A stretch of 64,000 nucleotides of DNA from Bradyrhizobium sp. BR13661 (GTDB taxonomy: Bacteria > Pseudomonadota > Alphaproteobacteria > Rhizobiales > Xanthobacteraceae). Positions 25,504 through 34,397 of this stretch are shown one piece after another. Each line of letters starts with the position of its first letter. Position 1 is the first letter of the stretch. The translations under genes were made by a program, and so were the position numbers. The notes below the pieces were generated by a model. The model ran no database searches. It was not told the origin of the DNA and saw only the letters and a program-made list of their open reading frames with translations. Where the stretch lies: positions 168,671 to 232,670 of the forward strand of contig NZ_JARXWB010000013.1 of assembly GCF_029892425.1 (NCBI RefSeq), read 5' to 3'.

Positions 25504-26283
25504 TCAGTTCTGCTTCGAGAAAATGTTGGCATATGTGCTGCTGCGCTCGGCAGCTTCCCGACGCGCCTCCGCCATCTCCTCAGGCGTCGCCATGCGGCTG
25601 ATCAGGGACCGTTCGAGCTCGAGCGCGCTCGCGAGATCGATCTGAAGCGTTCGGTTCAAGATTTGCTTGGCCGTCCTCATGGCGTACGGCGCTCGTGAGC
25701 AGAGCACATCGGCAAGCTCGAACACCTTGGGCATCAGGTCGGCATCGTCGAACACCTCGTCGACAAGCCCGATACGTTTGGCCTCGTCCGATTCCACGGG
25801 TTCACCGAACATGATCAGCCGCTTCGCATTCGACAGACCAATCAGCCTGGGTGCCCGCGCCGTGCCCCCACCTGCAGGCAATGCGCCAAACCTGATTTCC
25901 GTGAGCCCGATCTTGGCCGATCGCGCGAGGAAGCGAAAATCGCACGACAAGGCGATCTCGCATCCGCCGCCCATGCAGGCGCCGTTGATTGCCGCAATGA
26001 CCGGTTTCGGCACCCAATCGAGCGAAAGCGCGGGTCCAGGCAACGCGACCGGCCGGGGCGCGCCCGGCTTGCGGCTCGGATCCCTGAGGTCGGCGCCGCC
26101 GCAGAAATGTTTCCCCGCGCCGGTTATCACCAGAACCCGGACTTCCGGATCATTCGCAGCCGAAAGTGCGCCGGCCTGCAGCTTCGAAATCAGCGCGCCG
26201 TTGATCGTGTTCGCGCGATCCGGACGGTTCAGCGTCAGAACAGCAATTTGATGCCGCTTCTCCAGGAGAACTTCTTCAGTCAC
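25504..26283 (-). CDS. Enoyl-CoA hydratase family protein
   Basis: Crotonase-fold enzyme of 259 aa. Oxyanion motifs are AGKHFCGGADL (about 57) and NGACMGGGCEIALSCDFRF (about 94). The first catalytic Glu (Glu144 of rat hydratase) is kept in LTEIRFGALPAGGGTAR. The position of the second Glu appears to be Arg in NAKRLIMFGEP. One-glutamate members of the family include isomerases and some hydratases. It is followed by the DUF35/thiolase pair and preceded by two CoA-transferases, so it probably belongs to the same transcript. Confidence 0.88.
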   Translation of the reverse strand: MTEEVLLEKRHQIAVLTLNRPDRANTINGALISKLQAGALSAANDPEVRVLVITGAGKHFCGGADLRDPSRKPGAPRPVALPGPALSLDWVPKPVIAAINGACMGGGCEIALSCDFRFLARSAKIGLTEIRFGALPAGGGTARAPRLIGLSNAKRLIMFGEPVESDEAKRIGLVDEVFDDADLMPKVFELADVLCSRAPYAMRTAKQILNRTLQIDLASALELERSLISRMATPEEMAEARREAAERSSTYANIFSKQN

Positions 26284-26300
26284 GTTTCACCTCGCCTCGA

Positions 26301-27512
26301 TCAACCCAGGATTCCATCAGTCTTCAGCTTGGCTATGTCGCCGTCCGACAGGCCGCAAATCGATGTTAAAATGTCGTCGGCGGCATCGCCGATGCACGGG
26401 CCTGGTCTCGGCGGCATATGCGGCGTCACCGTCAACCGGAACTGAGGTCCGGTCACGATGAACTCACCAATGACTGGATCAACGACAGTATTGTAGTGAT
26501 GATGGTGCTTGAGATCGGGATCCTCAGCGAGGTCGGTCGCACTACACACCACATGCGCCGGAATCTGCAGCGCCTGCAGGCGGCCCTCAAGCTGATGCGG
26601 TTCCTGCGATTGTGTCCACTTGCCGATGGCCGTCTCGATATCTTGACGATACCGGAGCCGGCCGACGAGCGAATCGAAGTTCGGGTTCAACAAGGAAGCG
26701 CCGACAGCCTTCTTGAGCGCGAGCCAGGACGTATTGTCAGATGCGTCGATGGCAATCCAGCGGTCAGTTCCCCTGCACGGGAAAACGCCCGAAGGGCATC
26801 GCAATGTGCTGCCGGCATGCCCCCGCCTCTCCAGCGACCGACCATGCGCCGAGCCGGCTGCAAACGCCGGCAACAGAAATTGCAGGCCGCATTCGGCCTG
26901 CGCCACGTCAATATAGCAGCCCGTTCCGGTGGTTTTTCGCCTGTGCAAGGCGGCCAATATGGAAGACACGACGAAACGGGGCGCAACGGAATCGGTCCAA
27001 GGTCCGGATGGTCCGGTCGGCTTTCGGTCAGGCCAACCTAGCAGCGCTGTTGCTCCGGAAAATGCAGAGCCCGTGATTCCGGTCCCGCTCGTTCCCAATC
27101 CGTAGGGCCCGGTCCGACCAAGGATACCCGTCGATACCATGATCAGGCGCGGGTTGATCGCACTGAGCTCCCGATACGAATATCCCATCCGATCGATCAT
27201 CCCCGGCGAGAAGCTCTCGATCAGGACGTCGGCCCATTTGACAAGCTTGTGCACAACTTCCTTGCCAGCAGCGCCGCGGATGTCCATCGCGAGGCTTCGC
27301 TTGCCGGCATTGATCATGTGGTACACGACAGATCGTTCCGGCCCCCGCTTGCCATCCTTGAACGGAGCCATCGAACGCAATGGGTCCTTCCGCCGACCAC
27401 TCTCTAACTTGATGGTGTCGGCCCCCAGATCCGTGAGATACCTTGCGCTGATCGGTCCGACCATCAGCCAGCCAAGATCGAGAACGCGAAGACCTTCGAG
27501 AGGCGCGGCCAT
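26301..27512 (-). CDS. CaiB/BaiF CoA-transferase, catalytic partner of a tandem pair
   Basis: Family III CoA-transferase of 403 aa. N-terminus GLRVLDLGWLMVGPISARYL. The catalytic Asp is visible in PWTDSVAPRFVVSSILAAL. It starts at an ATG at 27512 that overlaps the TGA of the upstream CoA-transferase by one base (TGATG), a sign of coupled translation. The two are probably subunits of one enzyme, this one carrying the active site. Confidence 0.88.
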   Translation of the reverse strand: MAAPLEGLRVLDLGWLMVGPISARYLTDLGADTIKLESGRRKDPLRSMAPFKDGKRGPERSVVYHMINAGKRSLAMDIRGAAGKEVVHKLVKWADVLIESFSPGMIDRMGYSYRELSAINPRLIMVSTGILGRTGPYGLGTSGTGITGSAFSGATALLGWPDRKPTGPSGPWTDSVAPRFVVSSILAALHRRKTTGTGCYIDVAQAECGLQFLLPAFAAGSAHGRSLERRGHAGSTLRCPSGVFPCRGTDRWIAIDASDNTSWLALKKAVGASLLNPNFDSLVGRLRYRQDIETAIGKWTQSQEPHQLEGRLQALQIPAHVVCSATDLAEDPDLKHHHHYNTVVDPVIGEFIVTGPQFRLTVTPHMPPRPGPCIGDAADDILTSICGLSDGDIAKLKTDGILG

Positions 27513-28714
27513 CAAATGACTCCATGCACGAAAAGGGCCTGTACTTCTGTTTGTGAAAGCCCGATCCATTCATTGAAGATTTCGCTCGTATGCTGCGACA
27601 ACAGGGGCGCGGGATAGCGCAAATCCATCGAATAATCGGAGAACTGGGCGAACCGCAGCGGAACGAGGATCTCACGTCCATCGCCCTGAATGGTCGTCAA
27701 AGCGAACAGGCCACGTTCAAGGAATTGCTCGAACGAACCGATGTCCGTCATCGTATTGACGGGAGCGGCCATGAAGTTACGGGCGTGAGCAATCTCCAAA
27801 AGCTCCGCTTTGGTCCTGGTCTCGCAAGCTTTCGCAACGGCCGCCACCAAATCATCTGGGACTGTGGCCGGGATCGCGCCGGACTCGAGTGACGCGTCGA
27901 GACGCGACCATTCGATTTCCGCAAGGTCGCGAGGGAATAATCCTAGTTCGGCAACCCAATCGGCCAACCCCTTGGCTAGATGCGAAAGCGAGGGATTGAG
28001 AGAGACCGAAATCAACATGAAGCCGTCGCGGCATTCATAGATGCTTGGAATACGCCGGGTCGCTCGATCGCCCCGCGTTGGAACGCGATCTCCCGAGCTG
28101 CCAGCAACCGCTTGTCCTAAGGCGCCCAGCTGTGCCGCTATCCTGGTCGTGACTTCTGCCGATTGCGACACGCCGGTGCGATCGCGCGCACTTAAGGCCG
28201 CGAGCGCAGCAACCGCAGTTTCGGCGCCCGCCTCCATCATGGCTTGCGGGACAGGAAAAAACTGTGGAGCACGGTCGGGATCCCCAGACAGCGTCGCCGC
28301 ACCACTCGCGGCCATCACAACCAGGTCCGTCGCGCGGTAGTGCGCTTTAGGACCGCCTCGTGAGAAGGCGGCAATCGGGCAATAGATGACCCTCTCCTGG
28401 AGAAGAGGCTTGACCGATGCGCCACCTTCCGCCTCGATGACAATGTCGGCGCGCTCGGCCAGCGAACGAAAGATCTCACGGCCATCGTGGGAGTCCAAAT
28501 CAAGCGTGACGGCCTTCTTGTTACGATTGAGCCCAAGCCACGTCATGCTTCGTTCAAGCCCCGGTACCCCATCCAGGAAGGGCTCAATCCGTCTGCCAGC
28601 ACCCCCGGCCGGAGGCTCGATTGTGACAACCTCCGCGCCGAGATCGCCGAGTATTTGGCCGGCGAGCATTGTCTCCGGCGCAGATATTTCCAGAACCCGA
28701 ACATCCTGCAACAT
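27512..28714 (-). CDS. CaiB/BaiF CoA-transferase-like subunit lacking the catalytic Asp
   Basis: 400 aa with the family N-terminus (VRVLEISAPETMLAGQILGD) and TGVSQSAEVTTRIAAQLG. Where partners have an Asp before the conserved KxxG, this protein has AMMEAGAETAV, with Met at the Asp position. Two-subunit CoA-transferases in which only one subunit holds the Asp are known from toluene degradation (BbsEF). With the downstream gene translationally coupled, I infer a heteromeric enzyme. The region between it and the thiolase upstream is 58 bp. Confidence 0.85.
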   Translation of the reverse strand: MLQDVRVLEISAPETMLAGQILGDLGAEVVTIEPPAGGAGRRIEPFLDGVPGLERSMTWLGLNRNKKAVTLDLDSHDGREIFRSLAERADIVIEAEGGASVKPLLQERVIYCPIAAFSRGGPKAHYRATDLVVMAASGAATLSGDPDRAPQFFPVPQAMMEAGAETAVAALAALSARDRTGVSQSAEVTTRIAAQLGALGQAVAGSSGDRVPTRGDRATRRIPSIYECRDGFMLISVSLNPSLSHLAKGLADWVAELGLFPRDLAEIEWSRLDASLESGAIPATVPDDLVAAVAKACETRTKAELLEIAHARNFMAAPVNTMTDIGSFEQFLERGLFALTTIQGDGREILVPLRFAQFSDYSMDLRYPAPLLSQHTSEIFNEWIGLSQTEVQALFVHGVI

Positions 28715-28772
28715 CGTTCAATTCCATCTCTCAGCCCAGCTCGCGCGCGATCGAGCCGGCGTCTTGGTGTCA

Positions 28773-29951
28773 CTAAAGCCGCTCGATGATGGTCGCGTTC
28801 GCCATCCCGCCCGCCTCGCACATCGTCTGCAGACCGAAACGTCCGTTATCTTGCTCAAGTGCATTGAGCATCGTGGTCATCAGCCGTGCGCCTGAGCATC
28901 CGAGTGGATGCCCTAGCGCGATGGCACCGCCGCGCGGGTTGACGCGAACAGGATCGACATCAATCTCTCGATTCCAGGCGAGCGGTACGCTGGCGAAAGC
29001 TTCGTTGACTTCGAAATGGTCGATCTTGTTACGGGTCATGCCAGCCTTCGCCAGCACACGACGCGTGGCGGGGATCGGCGCAGTCAGCATCATAACAGGA
29101 TCGTCAGCGATCACGTCGAATGCAACGAAACGCGCACGAGGGCGCAGATTGAGCGTGGCTGCCATCTCTTCTTCCATGATCAGCAGCGCGGCCGCGCCGT
29201 CGGTTATCTGAGAGGAATTTCCAGCCGTGACACTCCAGCGCAGCTCCGGAAAGCGCTCAAGAAGCGCCGCATCTTCGAACGCCGGCTTCAGGTCGGCGAG
29301 CCCCTCGACTGTCGTCGAAGCGCGGATCGACTCGTCTTGGCTGAGAGATGTTCCATTTGATTCGACAGGAATGATCTCGCTCGTGAACCGACCAGATGCA
29401 CGGGTCGAAGCCGCTCGCTGGTGCGATCGCGCAGCGTAGGCATCCAATTCATCCCGGGAGAGGCCGTATCGCGCGGCGACCAGCTCGGCTGCAATGCCTT
29501 GCGATACCAATCCGGGTGAGAACCGGGCGCGCACACCAGGACCGTGGTCATCCATGCGCATTCGATTGGATCCCATCGGGACCCTGCTCATCGACTCCAC
29601 ACCACCCGCGATCACAACGTCGTAGGCGCCCGCAGCAATCCCCTGGGCGGCAAAGTGAATCGCTTGCTGGCTGGAGCCGCATTTCCGATCAATCATGGTT
29701 GCCGGCACATGATTGGGGAAACCTGCGGACAAGACCGACATCCGGCCCACGCTCGATTGTTCGCTGGCCTGGGTCACGCAGCCCACGATGACGTCGTCGA
29801 TGATCGCGGGATCAATTGCGTTTCGCCGCACCAGCGCCTGCAAGACAGTGGCAAGGAGTTCCACCGGATGCACGGCGGAGAGGCCGCCGCCGGCCTTTCC
29901 CTTGCCCATCGGCGATCGAATTGCGTCTACAATCACTGCACTGCGGGTCAT
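28773..29951 (-). CDS. Acetyl-CoA acetyltransferase (classical thiolase)
   Basis: Thiolase of 392 aa that releases acetyl-CoA from a 3-ketoacyl-CoA. The nucleophile Cys is in DRKCGSSQQAIH (about 88), the His motif is GHPLGCSGARL (about 347), and the second Cys is in TMCEAGGMANA near the end. The start at 29951 (MTRSAVIVDAIRSPMGKGKA) is the family N-terminus; the frame extends 15 codons upstream. It is the only complete classical thiolase in the cluster. Confidence 0.93.
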   Translation of the reverse strand: MTRSAVIVDAIRSPMGKGKAGGGLSAVHPVELLATVLQALVRRNAIDPAIIDDVIVGCVTQASEQSSVGRMSVLSAGFPNHVPATMIDRKCGSSQQAIHFAAQGIAAGAYDVVIAGGVESMSRVPMGSNRMRMDDHGPGVRARFSPGLVSQGIAAELVAARYGLSRDELDAYAARSHQRAASTRASGRFTSEIIPVESNGTSLSQDESIRASTTVEGLADLKPAFEDAALLERFPELRWSVTAGNSSQITDGAAALLIMEEEMAATLNLRPRARFVAFDVIADDPVMMLTAPIPATRRVLAKAGMTRNKIDHFEVNEAFASVPLAWNREIDVDPVRVNPRGGAIALGHPLGCSGARLMTTMLNALEQDNGRFGLQTMCEAGGMANATIIERL

Positions 29952-30128
29952 CAATACTTCCGCCTGGAATCTTGAGGAGACCTTGTCGGGCTCCACATTT
30001 GAAGGAGTGGCCCCGGTCGACTGGAACGGCTCGCCCGTTCTGCGAACGACCGCGCGCGAGAGAGATTCATCTGACTAGCCTGAACCGGCGGTGGCAGGCG
30101 ACCCACTTCCTTTGTACGTCCGCACATC

Positions 30129-31331
30129 TCATGCCACGGGCTCCTGTATGAGAGAGGATTTGGTGGCGCCGGGCCGCCTAGAAGGCTCGGTCGCACCATT
30201 AAGAAGGGCACGCGCCACCACTCGGTAGCGCTGGACATCAGTTGGCCCTTCAAACACGCGCATCGGCCTGACGTCGGAATGCCAGTGCGCCAAGGGCGAG
30301 TCCATCGCCATCCCAGAGGCACCATGGAGCTGCATAGCGCGATCCACCACTCGACCGACCATCTCGCTACCGAGAAATTTGACGAGCCCGGCTTCAATGC
30401 GAGTGTCCTCGCCGCGATCGTTCTTCCAAGCTGCGTGATGGACGACCAGGCGGGTTTGGTGAACGTCAACCCAGGAATCCACAATAGATGCCTGCACCGC
30501 CTGCTTGCGCGCGAGCGGCTCGCCAAACGCAACCCGCGTCTTAGCATGCTCGATCATCATCTCGACACAGCGACTAGCGATGCCCACCGCTTTTGCTCCG
30601 ATATTCATGCGTGCTCCGGAGAGTAGGGCTTGAGCGGAAGAAAAACCTGTTCCCTGCTTACCAATCATGTTCTCGTCGGGAACTTCGACCTCGCTGAAGT
30701 ACAGTTCATGTGTCACGCGGCGGCCAATCATAGGGACCGCACGCCCGACTGTTACTCCAGGCATGTCCCGATCAACCAGGAAGAGCGATATGCCGCCGTG
30801 CTGCCGTTTTTCGGGATCGGTCACAGCTACGACGACAAAGAAGTCGGCGCGCTCGACAGCGCTAATGAAGACTTTGGAACCGTTGATGACCCAGCCTGCA
30901 CCTTTTCGCACGGCTGTCGTTCGAATCTGACCACCGGGGTCAGACCCACCGCTTGGCTCGGTCTGTGCGAAGGCATAGTGCTTTTGCTCGCTGAGTATCG
31001 GGTGGAGGTACTTCTGCTTCTGTTCTTCAGACAGTCGCAACAGAAATCTGGGCACACGGCCGCCAAACGATAGCGGCACAAGGCAACGCTCGTTCTCTTC
31101 GGTGACAACGACATTGTCGAGGGTCGAAAGCGCAGCACCTCCCCATTCCTTCGGCAATTCCAGCCCCCAGAGCCCGGCTTCTTTTGCGGCCGCTCGTCCT
31201 GGCTTTAGGTCCTCGGGAGTGACCTTCTCTCCGCGCAACAGCTTCTGCTCTAGGGGCATCTGATATTTCTCGACCAGACGTCGCACCAAATCCTTCAGCG
31301 CCCGCGTCTCTTCCGGAAGTTCGAAATTCAA
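30129..31331 (-). CDS. Acyl-CoA dehydrogenase
   Basis: Flavoenzyme of 400 aa. It has the motif QTEPSGGSDPGGQIRTTA in the middle domain, GSKVFISAVERAD, and near the C-terminus HGASGMAMDSPL then VFEGPTDVQRYRVVARALL with the catalytic Glu in EGP. The last 20 residues (PSRRPGATKSSL) are an added polar tail. It is a full-length subunit, unlike the heteromeric pair at 14-16 kb. It is separated by about 180 bp from the thiolase downstream. Confidence 0.92.
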   Translation of the reverse strand: MNFELPEETRALKDLVRRLVEKYQMPLEQKLLRGEKVTPEDLKPGRAAAKEAGLWGLELPKEWGGAALSTLDNVVVTEENERCLVPLSFGGRVPRFLLRLSEEQKQKYLHPILSEQKHYAFAQTEPSGGSDPGGQIRTTAVRKGAGWVINGSKVFISAVERADFFVVVAVTDPEKRQHGGISLFLVDRDMPGVTVGRAVPMIGRRVTHELYFSEVEVPDENMIGKQGTGFSSAQALLSGARMNIGAKAVGIASRCVEMMIEHAKTRVAFGEPLARKQAVQASIVDSWVDVHQTRLVVHHAAWKNDRGEDTRIEAGLVKFLGSEMVGRVVDRAMQLHGASGMAMDSPLAHWHSDVRPMRVFEGPTDVQRYRVVARALLNGATEPSRRPGATKSSLIQEPVA

Positions 31332-31444
31332 CGCTCTCTCCTCTCTTCAGCTTCGAGACCTCTGATTCCAAGAGGTCAGCGCCGCCGGCGATCGAATTCC
31401 GGGTCAACACTCGCCGCAGGAATTTCTGAAAAGACCCGCAGATG

Positions 31445-32236
31445 CTACAGCGCCAACGAATAGCCCCCGTTCACCGGAATGGTCTGCCCTGTGACCCATG
31501 CGCTTGCATCGGAGCACAGCATCAGGACCATGTTCGCCACGTCCTCCGGCTCGCCCAGGCGCCTCACGACGTATTTCTCAAGAATCTTTTTCGCGCGCTC
31601 GGGATCAGAGAGTCGCCGCGCTCGAATGGCGGGCGTATTCATGGCCGCGATCGCGACATTGTTTGCGCGGATATTGTTGCGCGCCAAGGTACGCGCGATG
31701 CCTCGCGCGATACCGGCCGCTCCTGCCTTGGCACCCGAGTAGATCTCCATCCGCAGTTCGCCCATCCGTCCGGCGTCGGAGATCACATTCACGATCCTTC
31801 CGTCGTTGCTCGCGATCATCCCGGGGATAACGGCGGCACAACAATTCAGCACGCCGTAGAAATTCACGCGAATGAACGAGTCCCAATCGCGTTCGTCCGT
31901 CTCCCAAAACGGCTTGCGAGCTGATTCAGTTGGCTCGGCACCGGCATTGCCGGCATTGTTGACCAGAATTGTGGGGGGTGCGCCGAGTACCTCGGTCGCT
32001 CGCGCGACCATGTCATTGACCGAAGCGCGCTTCGTCACGTCGGCTTGGATCGCGACCGCCTTACCGCCAAGGTCTTTGATCTCCTGAGCGACAGCTTCCG
32101 CCCGCTCGGCGAAAAAGTCATTCACGACAACGCTCGCGCCGTAATTCGCGAGGTGGATGGCAATCTGCCGTCCCACGTTCTGACCCGCTCCGGTCACCAC
32201 CGCCACTTTTCCGGAAACATCGAGGATATTAACCAT
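31445..32236 (-). CDS. Short-chain dehydrogenase/reductase (SDR)
   Basis: Oxidoreductase of 263 aa. The Rossmann motif is VTGAGQNVGRQIA (about 14-26), NNAGNAG is near 94, and the active-site motif is YSGAKAG near 166, a true YxxxK. It probably oxidises a 3-hydroxyacyl-CoA or a related alcohol. It is the first gene after operator site 8 (21 bp upstream of the ATG), so it starts a transcript that may continue through the dehydrogenase, thiolase and CoA-transferase genes to the left. Confidence 0.9.
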   Translation of the reverse strand: MVNILDVSGKVAVVTGAGQNVGRQIAIHLANYGASVVVNDFFAERAEAVAQEIKDLGGKAVAIQADVTKRASVNDMVARATEVLGAPPTILVNNAGNAGAEPTESARKPFWETDERDWDSFIRVNFYGVLNCCAAVIPGMIASNDGRIVNVISDAGRMGELRMEIYSGAKAGAAGIARGIARTLARNNIRANNVAIAAMNTPAIRARRLSDPERAKKILEKYVVRRLGEPEDVANMVLMLCSDASAWVTGQTIPVNGGYSLAL

Positions 32237-32257
32237 CTTTCACCGACCTCAGGTTTC

Positions 32258-32277
32258 TTTGCTATTGGAATAGCAAA
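32258..32277. promoter_or_regulatory. TetR-type operator, site 8
   Basis: Perfect TTTGCT-N8-AGCAAA, 21 bp upstream of the SDR ATG and four bases from the stop of the upstream dehydrogenase. It marks a promoter within the minus-strand run. Confidence 0.68.
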
Positions 32278-32280
32278 CTT

Positions 32281-33444
32281 CTAGATACCAAGAACGCGTC
32301 TTGCGATCGACTGACGGTGGACCTCGCTGGGTCCCTCGTAGATCCGCATCAAACGCGCGCGCTGCCACAGCGCATTCAAGGGAATTTCCGTCGTCATACC
32401 AAGTGCGCCCAGCGTCTGCATCGCATGATCGCAAGCCTCATACGCCAGCTCTGTCGCATAGACCTTAATCATGGATGCCTCGAGTCGAACATCCTCGCCT
32501 CGGTCAAGCTTTCGCGCTGCATCCTGGACCATGAGACGGCACGCATGGATGCGGGAGGCGATGTCGGCCACCCACCACTGGATCGCCTGCCGTTCTGCGA
32601 GCCGAACGCCGAAGGTCTCGCGCTGCTTAGCGTGATCGCACAAGAACTCCAATGCTCGTCGCGCGATACCGATCGCGGTTGGCCCCATCTGCAGCCTCCG
32701 CGTCTGCAGCCTCAGCTGCATTGGCGCGTAGCCCTTTCCGACCTCACCGAGAACGGCACTCTCCGGCACGCGACAGTCCTCGAACACGACCTCATACGTT
32801 CGACCGCCCCCGAGCATCGGAATCTCGCGCTCGACAATGTAGCCGGGCGTCTCTCGCGGAACGATAAAAGCGGTTATGCCGTCCCGCCGCTTGGCGTCAC
32901 CGACCCTGGCCAGGACGATGGTGAAGTCAGCCGTCTTGGCCGAACTGATCCATATTTTCCGGCCGTTGATGACCCACTGTCCGCCATCGAGAACCGCGCG
33001 CGTCTTCATGCCGGCCGGGTCGCCACCCGCTCCGGGCTCGGAGATCGCGATCGCCGACGATAGCTTTCCCTCGACGTAAGGCTTGAGATACTGCTCTTTT
33101 TGAGCGGGCGTTGCCGCCGCCTGCAGCATCCTGAGATTGGGGGAGTCCGGCGGCAGTGTGAATTGGATTGCGCTCCTGCCGAGTTCCTCATGGACCGCGG
33201 CCATCGTTATCGCAGGCAAATCATGGCCACCGAGTTCGGAGGGGGCATCCAATCCCCAGAGACCCAGTTCGTCCGACACGCTCCGCAAGTGCGCTAATTG
33301 ATCGGGCGCAAGCCCGCCCCTCGCGCTCCCTCCCCCCTTCAACGCCTCCAGTTCCAAGGGGATGAGCTCCCGGTCGACAAAGCGCGCGACCGTTTCACCA
33401 ATCATACGCGTTTGCTCGTCCGATTCCACCAGCGTCCTTCCCAC
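32281..33444 (-). CDS. Acyl-CoA dehydrogenase
   Basis: Flavoenzyme of 387 aa. The flavin motif reads AISEPGAGGDPAGMKTRA, followed by NGRKIWISSAKTADF; the C-terminus has QTLGALGMTTEIPL and IYEGPSEVHRQSIARRVLG with the catalytic Glu. The length is normal. The gene is divergent from the first of the two TetR genes, and operator site 9 lies between them, 90 bp from this ATG. It is therefore a likely direct target of the TetR regulators. Confidence 0.92.
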   Translation of the reverse strand: MGRTLVESDEQTRMIGETVARFVDRELIPLELEALKGGGSARGGLAPDQLAHLRSVSDELGLWGLDAPSELGGHDLPAITMAAVHEELGRSAIQFTLPPDSPNLRMLQAAATPAQKEQYLKPYVEGKLSSAIAISEPGAGGDPAGMKTRAVLDGGQWVINGRKIWISSAKTADFTIVLARVGDAKRRDGITAFIVPRETPGYIVEREIPMLGGGRTYEVVFEDCRVPESAVLGEVGKGYAPMQLRLQTRRLQMGPTAIGIARRALEFLCDHAKQRETFGVRLAERQAIQWWVADIASRIHACRLMVQDAARKLDRGEDVRLEASMIKVYATELAYEACDHAMQTLGALGMTTEIPLNALWQRARLMRIYEGPSEVHRQSIARRVLGI

Positions 33445-33533
33445 TTATGCAGCTCCGTTCATGGGCCGCTTGCTGACTGCTGCACGCCGCGATCAACGGC
33501 GATCGAGCAGACGTGAGCCATTCAAATCATCTA

Positions 33534-33553
33534 TTTGCTTATTCGTCAACAAA
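33534..33553. promoter_or_regulatory. TetR-type operator, site 9
   Basis: TTTGCT-N8-AACAAA in the divergent region between the acyl-CoA dehydrogenase and the TetR pair, the classical position for autoregulation. Confidence 0.68.
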
Positions 33554-33692
33554 TAATATTATTCGGTAAGTATCGCGCCAAACTCCGACGAATCGCGAAC
33601 GCTGGCCAGTAGGTTGCTTTACCCTCTTTTTTTGTGCGCCCTCGTCGGATATTGATGACGGTGGTGCATCCCTCGAGGTCCCGACAATTCCA

Positions 33693-34397
33693 ATGACGGT
33701 TTCTGCAAAGAAGGGACAGCCCCGGAAATCTCACGCAGAACGACGAGAAGTCGCCGAGGACGCGCTGCTTCGCGCTGCGATTGCGCTGATTTCAAAAAAA
33801 GGAGCCAGACAAACCACCCTCGCCGAGGTTGGCGAAGCTGCCGGCTACAGCAGCGGCATCACCGCGCACTACTTCGGGACGAAGGACCGGTTGCTGCGGG
33901 CCACCACTGAGTACATTCATGAACGCTATGCCCAGTCGCTGGCATCCAAGGGGCGCGGACATGGTCTCGCAACCATCGAGGGAATGATCGAACTCGCCTG
34001 CAGGGCGCCCACCACGGATGCGGCCCGGGCCTTGTTGATCATGCAGAAGGAGGCTTTTCACGGTTCTCCCGAGATCAACGAGATCTTCAAGCACTACAAC
34101 CACGTTGCGACCGCACGCATACGATCCGAATTGGAAATCGCGATAAAGAACGGCGAAGTCCGCCCGGATATCGATACGAAATTGCAGTCGACCATTCTCT
34201 TGGCCCTAATTCGGGGCGTTCGGATGCACTGGTTGCTGGCACCCGAGCAAGTCAATCTTTCAAAGATGAAGACCGAACTCCTGAAATTCGTTCACGGGTC
34301 TCTCGCTATTCAACTTGCATCCGAGTCGAGCAAGGCTTCACGCTCCCCCCCGAAAACCGAAATGGGAACGGAAGGGAGACGTACATGGCGGAAGTGA
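33693..34397 (+). CDS. TetR/AcrR family transcriptional regulator (first of a tandem pair)
   Basis: Regulator of 234 aa. The N-terminal helix-turn-helix (about 22-68) has the recognition segment AGYSSGITAHYFGTKDRLL. The ligand domain has no known match to me; the tail is Ser/Lys-rich. It is divergent from the acyl-CoA dehydrogenase gene with an operator between, and its last 13 bases overlap the next TetR gene. The two are co-transcribed and could form hetero- or homodimers on related sites. CoA esters are common ligands of TetR proteins in such clusters. Confidence 0.9.
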   Translation: MTVSAKKGQPRKSHAERREVAEDALLRAAIALISKKGARQTTLAEVGEAAGYSSGITAHYFGTKDRLLRATTEYIHERYAQSLASKGRGHGLATIEGMIELACRAPTTDAARALLIMQKEAFHGSPEINEIFKHYNHVATARIRSELEIAIKNGEVRPDIDTKLQSTILLALIRGVRMHWLLAPEQVNLSKMKTELLKFVHGSLAIQLASESSKASRSPPKTEMGTEGRRTWRK

